A stretch of 64,000 nucleotides of DNA from Scytalidium lignicola (taxonomy: Eukaryota > Ascomycota > Leotiomycetes). The notes under the pieces were generated by a model, which ran no database searches, had not been told where the DNA came from, and was given only the letters and a program-made list of their open reading frames with translations. Positions 11,001 to 23,147 of the stretch are shown one piece after another (the first letter of the stretch is position 1; every line of letters starts with the position of its first letter). The stretch spans positions 83,089 through 147,088 of the forward strand of contig NCSJ02000080.1 in assembly GCA_002812745.2 (NCBI GenBank). The letters run 5' to 3'. Both the position numbers and the translations under genes were made by a program.

Positions 11001-12757
11001 AGGGGTTGAATGTGCGTTATCGATCCGGAATCCAGCGAAATACTTAGCCATCAGGCGAGTATACCTGGCCATTCGGTCCCATAAAAATGGACAATCTTCT
11101 GGGCCTTTGCCGTATCTGAGTTTGACGCAGTCACCCCAGACAATGACTTCCCGGCGGAGATAAGCGCGAGATTTTGGGCCAGCATTATCTACCAAGGCAT
11201 TTGCTGCCCAAATCCAACCATTATTGACGACCGCAAGATCATCTTTCTTGTGCTTCTTTGTTACTGAGTTTAACGGTAACCTTGTAAAGTAGGTTTCGAT
11301 GAGAGGGCTTTTTTCGGTGATCGGGCCTTGTTTTGGGCCGTGATCATCTAGACGAACATATTTCGTTCTGTTGAAGATCTGTTCTAGAATTTCTGCCATG
11401 TCTCCATCATATTCCTTATACAATGGCAAGTTTAATTCATCTAGAACCTTTATGAGCCAGCTTCCGGTCGCAGCACGATCTGGCCCATCAGAACTATCCC
11501 CTTCGAATCGGCCATATATTGCAGTGATCAGCGCTGCTCCTACTGCTGGATCCACCCGCCGTCTATAACGCTCACCAAGTCTATCCATATTGAATAAACC
11601 CTTCTTGGAAAGGAACTCGGCTTGTTCTTTGAGAGAAGCAGATTTGATAGTTTCCAAACCGCCAACGCCAGAGCCGCCAAAACCACCTTCGGGAAACTTA
11701 ATATTGCCAGTTGCCCAAGCTTCCACGCAAGAGTCTGCATCACGCTTGATATCAATAACATAGTACTCCCAAAGTCTAATCTCCGCAATAACCTTCGTTT
11801 TAATACCATCCATAACTTCTATTAGATCATCTACTGATTTCAGATCGGTTGGTAGACCATATGAGCTCAAGTTTTTGCTGAATTCAAGAAGCTTTGTGTC
11901 AAGTTCCAATGCGGACTCAAGCCAAGGCGCCGTTGATACACTATATCCTACTTCCGGGTGTTCTTGAAGCCAAAGGCTGTTATGCGCAGTATGATTAAAG
12001 ACCACATCTGTAAGTCCTAAAAGACCATGTGATTTCTCCATGCTTTTTACCAGCTTCACGATATCAGCCTCACCGTTCGGAAAGCTGATAGGATCCCAAG
12101 CTAGTTGATCGTAAATACTGTAAGGTGAATTCGACAAGCCCCGAGGCTGCAGAGGTGTAAAATGTATCATATTATAGCCTCTTTCACTAATTCCCTGAAG
12201 GTGCTTCTCCCAATCAGTGGGGTACTTTCCCATGAACTTGGAGACCACCGAGAATATTGACAATGCTGGCAACGGGAGCTGACTTCCTTCCAATGTGAGT
12301 CGCGGCGCAACATCAATATAATGTAACGGTGTTTTTTCTGTCTCGGTGGTTTTGGCGTTAATGTCGGTGTCGCACAGTTTTGGTAGTTTACTGTATGTGA
12401 TATAGAAGGTAAATGCGCCGGCGCCATGAATCGGTATTGATATCTTAATGGTACGGTTAAAGTCTGGCTCTAATCTAAACTTTGAGTAAGTACACGATAC
12501 TCAGTATGCCTGGACTGTTATACTCACTTGAATGGTCGAAATTTGTCCCTCCGGAACTCAGATCCTTCTTCCGGTATATTCACCCAGAGAGTGCCATGCC
12601 TGCAGATGGAGGAGGTTCCCTCAATCTCAAAACGAACAACAATGGGTGCCGGACTCGTTGGTGTTAAATATATATAGCCACCGGGGATTTGAGGACTACC
12701 ATTATCATCTAGAGGAAGGAGATAGACCTCACTTGACTCAAGAATCTCTGGAGCCAT
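8097..12757 (-). CDS. GDB1: Glycogen debranching enzyme (4-alpha-glucanotransferase/amylo-alpha-1,6-glucosidase)
   Basis: Two exons, 12757–12528 and 12474–8097, separated by a 53-nt intron with a CTTAC branch site, give 1535 residues, the normal size for the eukaryotic enzyme. The protein transfers maltotriosyl units and then hydrolyses the alpha-1,6 branch glucose during cytosolic glycogen breakdown. The N-terminal glucanotransferase part contains the GH13-type block FRIDNAHSTP with AELFTG shortly after (about residues 550–600) and DCTHDNE near 690. The C-terminal glucosidase part has RCWGRDVFISARGL, the block INNRGIYKDL-like linker and GPEWLWPTGFFLRALLKFD. The start MAPEILESSEVYLLPL fits fungal homologues. 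Reading is uninterrupted and no catalytic block is missing. Confidence 0.95.
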
Positions 12758-13648
12758 GGCGGGGTTCCTCGGCAGCTGTGGAGTACTATTATCAGCTTTC
12801 CAGTGACAAGCACTGGAAATAAAGCCTTTAAAGATCTGTAAAAGCAAGAAAGGTAGCGAATGGAGAGGAGATGGACAGCGAGGAACGATGATAGCCGATT
12901 GCTCTGGACCTTAGCACGTCTGAAGAAACAAGGTGTCTTAAATGAGGGGACAAGCTTTGCTGGCTCCAGGTCATAGCCAAGGAANTTTGGCCTAGAAAAG
13001 CCAAAGAATATAATTTCGCGAATTGATATGATAGTCGCGTAGTAATTCTTGAGCGAAATCTATTAAACTAACATTAGTATCAAAACTAGGGAAATTAGCA
13101 AGATATCAGTCAGTTCAACAATATACGTCATAGTTGACTCGGCCTACTGGTTAGGAACTAGCATGACTAATCAAGCTGCACGTTGGTAACTAACTAGCTG
13201 GCGGGTCTGGCCGAGCTCTTCGTGCTAAACTTGCTTTCGTTCTACTGCCTTAGTGCCTGAAAACGATCTCTCTCTTGGCAGCTTGGCTACGGAGTGCAAT
13301 TTTGACAGACTTTGTGCTTTGTCTTTACTGTGGTACGGGCTATAAGTAATGTAAAGGATATAAGAATGCTGTAATTGATGGACTATCTGGTCAAAAATCC
13401 AACTTTGCCTGGCTTGGGTATGCATGGAAATTGTGGGTGGACGAAAGCGTCAGTTAATCCTCTCTTCTACTAGCTGTTTCTTGATATTTACTATCTATGC
13501 ATGCATGCATAAACTTTTGTTGAAGTAGTTCAGTATTGATTGTCAACNAAAAAAAATAAAAAATAGAAATTTTGTTCCACTAACGCCCTATCTCACTACA
13601 TACTCTAATTTTCAGCTGTCGTGGCTGTACCCCTCTAAACACCTTTTT
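12758..13648. other. Intergenic region upstream of GDB1
   Basis: Promoter side of GDB1 and 3' side of the aminotransferase gene. It includes a short GCATGCATGCAT run near 13497–13508 and single N bases near 12985 and 13548 beside homopolymers. No gene is supported. Confidence 0.5.
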
Positions 13649-14886
13649 CTATTTCCCAGCGGCATATTTATTTATATCAACCTTTTCAACCTTTGAGGTC
13701 CAGCCGAAATTATCAGGAATCTTGCCAGCCTGGATTCCCTTGAGTGTTGTGAGCAGCTTTTCACATACTGGGCCTGGCTCTTCCGAATCTTCTGGGATGT
13801 AGGAGAAGGTTTCGTTGCGCGACTTCCTTGTGATGGATTTGATAGGGACGAGTGCGGCTGCAGTACCAGCTGCCAATATCTCATCGAATGATGGGAGTTC
13901 TTCATATTTGATCTATGACACCATATTAATATTTCGATTTTCAAAATGATTGGCTTGGTGACCCGGAGGTGAGAAGACCACTTACAGATCGGATCTCGGT
14001 TTTCCATCCTAAACTCTTTCCAATATCCAAGACGCTGTCTGCAGTTACACTCTTGATAACATTCTTACTATCCGGTACAACGAGAGTATAGCTGTCACCA
14101 TCCTTCTTCACTCCGATGAATCCACTCGTGGAGAACTCGTCGATTTCGGTCCTGGTCTTGCTATCTAAATGCAGCGTAATTCCATACCCTTCATCTCTCG
14201 CCTTCTCGCTCCACCGCAGAACTGGAGCATAATTTCCTCCCACCTTTGCACTTCCAGTTCCATCAGGAGCAGCCCGATCGAATTCCTCTAAAATTAAAGC
14301 CTTGACTGGATGCACACCATGGTAAACACCAACAGGTAAGACATAGACACAGAAAGTATACTCTTCTGGAGGATTAAGGCCCAGTTGCGCTGAGCTTCCA
14401 AAAATTAATGGTCTGATATACATGGCTGCTCCGGTCTCATGTGGTGGGACGTATTCTGCATTCAGGCTTACAGCAACATGCACACATTCCGTGAACAGGG
14501 CTTCTGGAACAGGTGGAATGCTGATAAAGGAAGCTGAATGCGCCATACGAGCCGCATTACGAGTGGGTCTGAAGACCTGTATTTCACCATTGGGTGTACG
14601 GAATGCCTTCATCCCTTCGTATGCTTGCTGACCATAGTTGAGACCAGGCGCCATGCCATGAATTCGGAGGAATGGGTCGGTAACGAAGACTGGAGATGTC
14701 CATTTTCCGGTCTTAACGCTGTAGTGTGATTCAACATGGCCGTTGACTGTTAGGTTTGACTGTTATTATTTTTGTTCCGCATTGCCGTAGGATGTGGAGT
14801 GTTTTCCTTGACTCACCTTCACGAACGCGGAATCCAATGTCACTCCAGTCAATGGTGTTAACCGGGGGAGGTGGAAATGAAGACAT
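13649..14886 (-). CDS. Branched-chain amino acid aminotransferase, TOXF-like, class IV PLP enzyme
   Basis: Three exons (14886–14817, 14746–13986, 13912–13649) give 364 residues. The protein starts [19 protein letters not shown] with no mitochondrial presequence, so it is probably cytosolic. The blocks [13 protein letters not shown] and [13 protein letters not shown] (pyridoxal-phosphate lysine about residue 191) identify the fold. These enzymes interconvert Leu/Ile/Val and their 2-oxo acids. In place of the usual TEVGTMN segment it has [13 protein letters not shown], which resembles the TOXF group known from the HC-toxin pathway, so the substrate may be a related hydrophobic amino acid. The gene shares a 581-bp divergent promoter with the Erv2-like gene. 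There is no sign of a surrounding biosynthetic cluster. Confidence 0.88.
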
Positions 14887-15467
14887 GCTCAATGAAGAAT
14901 AAATTTGAATAATGGAACTCAGCTGCAGGATATACGGGTCCTATAAGAGAAAGAAAAAAGGAAATAATCAGTTGCTAGCATGCTGACTCTACTTAGGAAC
15001 AAGTAATTAACTATTGGCGTAGTACATTTTTGTGCGATTTCGGAGGTTGGCGGGGCTTGGGAGGCGGGGTTTAGAGCGATTTGGTTACTTATTAGGGGGT
15101 ACAGGTTCGCTAGCCTAAGCATTCAGGTCCCTCATTATAACCCTTGCCACCTACCCTGGCTTGGCCTGATCGGTTTCAACGAGCTGGAACCCCCCTGCTG
15201 ACTTTAATCGACAGTATTGTTATTCAACCCTCGGAAAGGAAACCGTGAAGTCAGGCCAGAGATGTGACGACTCCCGAATAAAGAATGCACTTTACCTACC
15301 TTCCCAGCAGCAGTTCTGGCCATACAGCATGACATCTTCGCGTGCTGTGTAGACGCTCTTTTCTTGAAGTCTGCTTTTTATGTCAAGCAACAACTGTGTC
15401 CAACTACTGTATGACTTTTGGCTAACGGATATACCGCGTTGGTTACGGAACCATCTAACCTATCAAC
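14887..15467. promoter_or_regulatory. Divergent promoter region, aminotransferase and ERV2-like genes
   Basis: Both neighbours are transcribed outward from this 581-bp interval. No specific binding site is recognised. Confidence 0.4.
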
Positions 15468-16118
15468 ATGGCGCGTCGTCAACATGTTTCGTTCCTTATC
15501 ATTATTGCGCTCTTTGTAATCTTTAGTTTCTTTCGTATTTTACCATCACATGGGGGAGCAAATCTAGCTGGACTCTCGGAGGATCCGCCCTTGAACACAG
15601 AATCGATTCACGTCAATGATGACATATTACGCGGGACCGCTACAGCCCCGAAGCTCGAGAATGCTACACTGAAGTATTGCTTCCCAATAGACTTCCTATG
15701 CGAATCTTCATGCTAACTTCACTGTAGAGCAGAGCTCGGTAACGCAGCATGGAAACTCCTACACACGACGATGGCAAAATTCCCCGATAAGCCAACAGAA
15801 GACGATAGCTTAGCTCTAAAATCTTATGTTCATCTCTTCGCACGCCTATATCCGTGTGGGGACTGTGCTCGTCATTTCCAGAAGATCCTGGCAAAGTTTC
15901 CTCCACAAGTCTCGTCGAGATCCTCGGCAGCTGCTTGGGCTTGCCACGTTCATAACGAGGTCAATACACGCTTGAAGAAGCCCTTATTTGATTGTTCGAA
16001 GATTGGAGATTTCTATGATTGTGGTTGTGCAGATGACGAGAAGGGGCAGAAAGCCTTGAAAGAGGATAATTTCACGCCATTAGAATTAGATAAGGAAGGG
16101 TTTGTTTTCTATTACTGA
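15468..16118 (+). CDS. ERV2: FAD-linked sulfhydryl oxidase, Erv2 type
   Basis: Two exons, 15468–15673 and 15728–16118, give 198 residues. An N-terminal signal-anchor helix (about residues 8–25) directs it to the secretory pathway. The Erv/ALR core carries the active CGDC motif (C112, C115), the FAD-binding CHVHNEVNTRLKKPLFDC signature (C141 to C158), and a C-terminal CGC pair (C167, C169) that matches the shuttle motif of Erv2 rather than mitochondrial Erv1. Erv2 passes disulfides to PDI in the ER using oxygen. The intron has a CTAAC branch site. All catalytic residues are present. Confidence 0.92.
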
Positions 16119-16732
16119 GAGTATTATTACTATACTAACTGGATATACAGGTTGACACGAGGCGGCTGAGAGATTATACGCTGCAGTAGATTTTTGCCTT
16201 AAAGTGTCTTGATTGAGCTGGATGATATGGAGAAAGGCTTAACGCGATAAGGTTTAAAGCATAGCGATTAAATTGAAGTCCCTTGAATTATGATGCTCCA
16301 GTATAAGGATGTACAATAGATTGTGAGGAAGTCAATGCCATGATTGGATAAAGCTAGTTTAAATCTAAGCCCTGCGTTATGACTATTTATTACGGTGTGT
16401 TAATTTGCATTTGTTTGAATTCTTTCACCTATTAAAACAAATTAGAGATCCAAACCAGAGTGCATAGGAGTTATTTCACACAAGTTTATATCCAATATGT
16501 GTCTAGAGCAGTCTAGTTCTGAGCTTCTGCCTCAGGCTATTAAACATTTATTATGTAATGTGATGTCACGTGAGTGAATATACCAACATTGACGCGAAGC
16601 TCAGTTGCCTTGAGCTTGAGCGAAGCTATCTTAGCTCTGCACTACAACCACGATACCCTCTACAAATTATCTATTGTACTATTTCACAATTCCCATTTCA
16701 CTATTATCCTACAAACAAGTTAAAAGCCCAAG
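16119..16732. other. Intergenic region, PRE3 promoter
   Basis: 3' flank of the oxidase gene and upstream region of the proteasome gene. The only notable motif is a CACGTG palindrome at 16566–16573. No other gene is supported. Confidence 0.45.
16566..16573. promoter_or_regulatory. TCACGTGA palindrome (E-box type) upstream of PRE3
   Basis: Perfect 8-bp palindrome with a CACGTG core, 160 bp before the PRE3 start. Fungal bHLH factors bind such sites. A chance match is possible. Confidence 0.35.
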
Positions 16733-17708
16733 ATGGAGTTCACGACAACGGGGATGCTGAACGAAGGTAATTTGGCCAAAGGATTCGCACGGTCTTCGCA
16801 AACAGCTAACTAGAGCGTTTGAAAGATGGTATTCATGTTGATATGGAACGACTGAAGAAGGGGGAAGTAAAGTAAGAACCATTCTACGGACTATATATAG
16901 CTATCTTGACTTACAATGTGGCAGCTTAGGAACTTCAATGTAAGCCCTTGGCTTCTAAAGCAAGCATAAAGTTGGTTTGGGTTCTAACATAGCTAAAGCA
17001 TGGCAATCAACTTCAAAGATGGTGTAATTCTAGGTTAGTCGGGGAAAGCAAGTTTCGATGTGGGTACTACAGAGTGCTGATGGTTTATGGTGTATAGGTG
17101 CGGATAGCAGAACGACGACCGGCGCATACATCGCAAATCGAGTTACGGACAAGCTCACCCAAATCCATGATACTATCTGGTGTTGTCGATCTGGCTCTGC
17201 GGCAGATACACAGGCGGTGGCGGACATTGTGCACTATCAACTAGGCATGTATGCCGTGATGAATGGAAGGCAGCCGACTACTCAAACAGCAGCGGCGATG
17301 TTCCAGGAACTCTGCTACGAGAACAAGGATAGATTAAGGTGAGGCTGGAGTTATGACACGAGGTATCTTCATTGCTGATCTTGCGGTAGTGCTGGGTTGA
17401 TCATTGCTGGCTGGGATGAGCGACATGGCGGGCAGGTATATTCGATACCATTAGGCGGCTCACTGCACAAACAACCATATGCAATTGGAGGATCAGGGTC
17501 GACGTACATTTACGGTTACTGCGATGCTAACTGGAAGGAAGGAATGGATGAGGAGGAAGCTGTAGACTTCGTGAAGGGTGCGTTGCAAGAAGCGATCAAA
17601 TGGGATGGCAGCTCCGGTGGTGTCATCAGGATGGTGGTCTTGACGAAGAAGGGCGCCAACAGGCATCTGTACCTGCCTGATACCAATTATGCAATCCGTC
17701 ACGAATAA
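16733..17708 (+). CDS. PRE3: 20S proteasome subunit beta-1 (caspase-like)
   Basis: Six exons (16733–16766, 16814–16871, 16925–16939, 16999–17033, 17098–17338, 17390–17708) give 233 residues. The propeptide ends at Gly33, so the catalytic threonine is Thr34. Asp50, Lys66 and Arg78 correspond to mature Asp17, Lys33 and the beta-1-specific Arg45. This identifies the caspase-like catalytic subunit of the nuclear and cytosolic proteasome. GADSRTTTG and [12 protein letters not shown] are family blocks. The third exon is only 15 nt, showing that this genome splices very small exons. No residues are missing. Confidence 0.95.
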
Positions 17709-19126
17709 GGGATTTGCATTTGTATAATAGAACGGGAGCATTAAATGGCATGGTGTTCGTGATGCACAACGTGCTGGTTAGCAGCACCGGTCTGGCTGGG
17801 CACAATGGCGGTCAACGAGCCTCTTTGTGTCTGGATGATATCAGCGCGGGCGGGCGGTGAAGTAGAAAGGACCACGATGCATGTACAGGATGTAGATGCC
17901 AGCGAATCAAGGAATTGGCAGCACCGAGTGCACCGAAATAACCACGGCGACGCTTGCTGGCCAGCAAGGCAGTCAAACACTTTTTCTAGAAACTGAAAAG
18001 CAAAGACTGGCGCATCCCCTGATCTCCCGTCACGCAAGGGAGCTCTTGGGTGAGTTGCGTTGCGTAGTGGTCCGGACAAGGCCTGTCTAACTGATACAAT
18101 TTCACCCCAAAGCACCGCCAGCCTCAGGGAAGCCCGCGACCGACCGCCCCGATTCGCCTTGTGCATCGCGAAGCCGCGCCCGTGTGTCAGCCTCTCATAC
18201 AGATTGGCCCCAGCCCCAACCTCGATTCTGCCATGGCCGCTCTGCCATCCCCGTGCCGAACTCTCTTTCAATCTACCTTTGACAAAATAAATTCTTATCG
18301 CCATCCCTTTTCTCCTTCCCCATCTGCGTGACACAGAAAATCCCACCCAGGAAGATTTATATAATAACGCGTTTGTCTTGCTAATGGAGGGGGTCTGCTT
18401 GCGGTGATTTGCCTTTGCCTCCACTCGTCCTTCGTCATCCTGCGCCTGGCATTTGATCGACATTGGTGTGAGCGCCATTTAGCCCAAAGTCCTGGCGGGA
18501 GTCGTCTATCTAATAATTGCCCCAAGCTTCGAACTCCCAAGTCCAACACGACACTCCGCCCACTTCATCATCGCCACGATATCGACCAGCACCCCCAATA
18601 AATTGAGACTCACTAGTACAACGAGGTCGTCGATAGTCTGGGCCNTTTTTTTGATCCTTTTCTGTAATTCTAGGAATGCTGCAGGTAAGCCTCTGTTATG
18701 GTAGACTTTCTCCTATTCCCCCATGCAAACAAAAACCCCCACGACACCAAGTAACTCGAGCCCGCGATGCTTCGCCATCTGAGCCTTTCTCGACTTTTCT
18801 GGTGCACGGCTAGGAGCTAGGACCTGTGCAAGCTAGGCTGTGCTGCTTCATATTCCTATGAGTTTCAAGTGAATATTGATGGCGGGTTTGAGATGTGTTG
18901 TATTGCCTGATCTTTGCCTTTCTAGCATTGCGTGCGAGAAAGTTGACCCGATAGAGACCACCACCTGTCGCTCCACCTAGCAACAACAGCTTATCGCTGA
19001 CTAGTGTTCGCCGTTCTTGATTGCCGTAACCATCCTGTTGTTTTATGGATTTGCTTTTTTTCTCCCGCACAAAAACTAATGTTATATTGCAGTTTCCTGG
19101 TGCAGCTACAAGAAAAGTAGGCTGGA
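17709..19126. other. Long upstream region of the Pho80-like cyclin gene
   Basis: Relatively GC-rich 1.4 kb. A minus-strand open frame of 245 codons (17741–18478) lacks recognisable domains and is probably chance. Pyrimidine-rich tracts around 18400–18620 and the CAG-rich leader suggest promoter and 5' untranslated sequence, perhaps with an intron. An N lies at about 18645. Confidence 0.45.
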
Positions 19127-20580
19127 ATGGCTGCAGTCGTCGGTGATTTCATGACAGACTCCTCACGCTATCACACACATACGATGATAGCTGGATCTGA
19201 TTATCAGCGATCATCTGCTGAATCTCAATATCGGCACAGGTCGCGATCACGACCCGGACATCCCTCGAGTCCTCGAACACATCGTACTCCAGTTGCGGAT
19301 ACTCCTCCAAGTACGGCGGGGCGGGATGCTGATGGCAGCACAAAGCATGAGCCCTACCAGCACATAAAGGCAGATACTCCCTCTACATCGTCAAGCTCGA
19401 ACCCGAGTCCCGATTCACACACGAGACACCAAAATACCACACAGTCTCCTGCACAAGAGCCCTTCCAAACCACACCCGACCAGACATCTACCGAATCTAG
19501 ACCGCCGAATCCATCTTCATCCACATCTTCTTCTATTCCGAGATCTGTGAAGTCATTTGACGATGTCAAGGGATATGGTGGAACCACAATAAAAGTCCGA
19601 GACCTAGCTCATATTCAGAGCTTTGCTACGGAGGAGTTCCTGTCACGACGTGGGCAGGCTGGGCGACGGCGGGCACCAGATGATCCTACGCTGAAGTACG
19701 AGATCAGTGGGATGCCAATAACAGATATTATCGAAATGGTAGCTGGGCTGCTCACGAAGATTACGACCACAAACGACCGTCAACACGAGAACTTACACCG
19801 ACCTGTCTCCTCTGCGGGAGAAAGCTCAGCAAATATGCCAGGACTTTCATCCAGTGTTCTGGCTTTTCATGGTAAAAACGTGCCTAGTATCACAATCCTC
19901 AGTTACCTAAGTCGTATACACAAGTATTGCCCAACCACTTATGAGGTCTTTTTAAGTTTGCTGGTCTACTTTGACCGGATGACTGAGCGAGTCAATGCAG
20001 GGCCATTGCAAATGCTACAGAGGGATTCTATGGATATGGACGACTCCAGGCCATCCACAAGCTATTCCGCAGAAGGCTCCGACCTGGCAGATAGCCCAAC
20101 ATCAAGAAGTGCCCCCGAAAGCCACTCTGATCTGGAACGTGCACAGTATCCACACAATAATCCACATGAACATAGTTTAGCTCAGTTTCCTTTATCGTAC
20201 TTTTTCGTCGTGGATAGTTTCAATATCCATAGATTAGTCATTGCAGGGGTCACTTGTGCCAGTAAATTCTTCTCAGATGTATTCTACACTAATTCCAGAT
20301 ATGCTAAGGTAAGCGTTAATGAGAATGCTGTATGCTTAATTGTTTTTTCCCGTTTTCTGACCATATTCAGGTTGGCGGCCTACCTTTAGCGGAACTGAAT
20401 CATCTAGAACTTCAATTCCTTTTATTGAACGATTTTCGCCTCTCTGTTCCAGTAGAGGAGCTCGAGGCGTACGGGACGATGTTAGTGGAGTTTTATGCTC
20501 GAGAGGTCATCAATCAGAGGCAAAATGCTGCTATACCGTCTGATATGGCGTACTCCGATGAACCCACAATGTCTCCCTAA
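19127..20580 (+). CDS. Pho80/PREG-like cyclin
   Basis: Two exons, 19127–20308 and 20371–20580, give 463 residues. The first ~220 residues are Ser/Thr/Pro/His-rich and probably disordered. The C-terminal half is a Pho80-type cyclin box: SILSYLSRIHKYCPTT-like start, a DRM turn, DSFNIHRLVIAGVTCASKF, then GGLPLAELNHLELQFLLLNDFRL. In yeast and Neurospora, Pho80/PREG pairs with the Pho85 kinase to inactivate the phosphate regulator Pho4/NUC-1. Another Pcl7/Pho80-group cyclin role is possible. An acidic linker of about 45 residues sits inside the cyclin box (around residues 300–345), as is common in filamentous fungi. The intron is 62 nt. Confidence 0.85.
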
Positions 20581-21866
20581 ATTGGCGCTTGAGGCTGTTG
20601 AAGTTGGGTGTAAGATAAACCAAAGCTCTCGATGAGTCCTGCCTAGACCTTCTATGGAGGTCTTATGTTCACGAAATAGATTTCCTCTGCTCAATTCCTA
20701 CGACGCTGTACCCGACACAGCAGAATTTCCGAGTTTCTCACCCTGATTCCAATAATCTTGGGATGCGATATATTTAACACCTTATACCCTCTTATACCAA
20801 GTCGATGCTTTTTATCAGACTTTACAACACTACATAATGTCATTCGCTTTGATACAATGTCGAATCATGCTAGTTGGGGGAACAGTCCTACGGCCTCGGA
20901 AATGCAGTGGTTTTGCTGAGATATTGCATATACTGGCGTTGCTCCGAGCATTCATTCCACTTTCTTACTCCAGTTTTCTAGTTCTGGATGGCTATCCACT
21001 TTTGACGACATAATTTGGGGATATTGGGTGGTGGGTGGTTTGGATTTAGGAATGTCTGATGACGAAACTAGCGTTTTTCACCTTGTTTTGCTTCGCAATT
21101 GCGAGCAACTGTTAATCCATTCATTCATGACTAAGATATGAGATGCGAAGTGGATTCTCCCATTAACGATGTTTACAACGTGATTCGGTTGATTGTTCGT
21201 AGGTGATGATATAGAGGGAGGTTCGGCGTTTAGGTGTGGAGGTTTTCGTTTTTCCACTTAAGGGAGCTATTATCTTATTTACATGAATGATTTTAGACCT
21301 CCATGACTACTCCATGCATCTCTATTGAAAGTTTTGTCAGAGAATGGTAATAATAATTTGATAGTTTGTAGGCTTCGTCTTTCCTATTCTATTTTCGACA
21401 ATTCGCGCTACTGTCGTCCTCACAATTCTTTATATCATTTTGCAAGACAAAACATTCCTTTACACTTATAAGAATGACACAGTCTAGAAAACTTCAGTAA
21501 TGTTATCCAAGTTTCAACAAGCCAAGTCTCGCGAGCTTGGCATCACTTAGAGAGTTCTCCCAGGATTGGTCCAATCACTATTCTGTGATCGCTATAAGTG
21601 AGTGGCAGCTTCTCAAACGATCGCTCACTTCATCTTGCGTCTAGCACAATGTGCGTATTTTCGAACCAGCTCGTTATGAAAGCAATTGCTCTTATAAGAC
21701 AGACGCCAGAAGAAGAAGAAATTGGGGCAAAAACTGTTATGCACGCGTCATTATTCACAACCCCGGAATAGCTGGAATCTACTTTTCAACAGTATGTTTA
21801 TTCTCTTGAATATTATATGCGTATAGCTTGTTTATCTGACATTTCATTTCCTAAATCAGCAACAAG
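20581..21866. other. Intergenic region
   Basis: 3' flank of the cyclin gene and upstream region of the BTB gene. No coding, RNA or repeat signal stands out. Confidence 0.4.
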
Positions 21867-22774
21867 ATGACTTCTCAAGGGAGCGAACTATTGATTCTAC
21901 TGTCAGCTAACGATGAAGATGATATCTCCATCTTCAAGTAAGCATGTGACTTTTAATAAGTTGTCAGCTCTAACTTACTTCTACCAGTGATATTGGTTCC
22001 GAATTAATGGTCATACACGTCGGTCCAAACCAAAAAGATATCATGGTCCACAAAAACTTGATCTGTGCAACGGGCAAGTTCTTCCAAGACATGGCGAACA
22101 ACCCCAACGGCAATATCGGAATCTGTTCCCTCCCAAACATTACCCCTGAAGCATTCAAGCTCTTCCTGTGCTACATCTACCAAAGACGTGTACCAAGTGT
22201 CAACCTAGCCGCAGACCCCGTCGCCCAAGGCACGCGTCTCCGTGAGCTGTGCCAACTATACAGCTTTATTGAGGAATATGGTCTCAATGTTTCCTTGCTC
22301 AATAAGACGATCGACAGCATCCAAGATGGTTTCCGGCTTCTAGACAAGATTCCAGAGGCACCACTGATCCAAGCCATCTACAAAAACACCAAAGCAGGTT
22401 CGAAGTTGAGAAAGTTCTGTGCTGCCACCACTCTTAGTGCTCATCGCAGTCACGTATTCAAGCAAGAATCCCTATCTAAGCTTGTCAAGATCAATGAGGA
22501 CTTCATGGAGGACTTTTTGGAGGCAGTCCAGGGCATCTTCTGGCCAGATGCTGATCCTCGCATCAGGGACTGTGCAGGAGATCCGGATTGTGTGGAATGC
22601 CATGGTACATGTTTAGAAGGAACGATTCGTCAACGTCGAGGTTTCTGGCCTTGCTATTTCCATGTTCAACCTCTCGAGGTTGTAAAGGTCAAGCGTGAGC
22701 ATGATGGCGGTGAGAAAGATTTGGACGTTATTACTCTTGGTAACAAGAGTAATTGTCATCTTTGGAAGAATTAA
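21867..22774 (+). CDS. BTB/POZ domain protein
   Basis: Two exons, 21867–21937 and 21988–22774, give 285 residues. After a short acidic N-terminus, a BTB/POZ domain (about residues 25–110) is visible: GSELMVIHVGPNQKDIMVHK, then TGKFFQDM and PEAFKLFLCYIYQRRVP. BTB domains mediate dimerisation and often recruit substrates to Cul3 ligases. The tail contains the Cys-rich stretch CAGDPDCVECHGTC and a basic block, QRRGFWPC; its role is unknown. Fungi carry large lineage-specific families of such BTB proteins. The intron has a CTAAC branch site. Family sure, function unknown. Confidence 0.75.
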
Positions 22775-23147
22775 GGCTTAGGTGACTCTTAAGAACGAAA
22801 GAGTTGGAACTTAAAATTTTGTAGATGTTCGTTAGATGCCGGAGGAGAATGGCATGAAGGAGTAGCGCTATATCTAACTTGTATTCTTCAATGATAGTAA
22901 AGAATGCATCAGAGGAATATTTCTGATTTTAGCTGATTAATGATAAGCTCGATACCCAATATCTTCGTGGATAGCCATAAGTGCCACATTATAAAGAGAG
23001 TAATGACCTATGGAATTCTACCAGTCTATATGAATCCTCCCCCTTCTTTAAGGATAAAGGGATCTCCTTCTCCATAACGCCAAATATGCGGTAATATACT
23101 CTAATATACAATGATCCAAACATTTAATATACTGCCACCAAAATACC
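22775..23147. other. Short convergent intergenic region
   Basis: Lies between the 3' ends of the converging BTB and ATP11 genes. Nothing further is seen. Confidence 0.4.

Noticed and set aside
17741..18478. 245-codon minus-strand frame upstream of the Pho80-like gene
   Set aside because: Arg/Ala-rich, no domain, and it lies in a GC-rich promoter or leader where long chance frames are expected.
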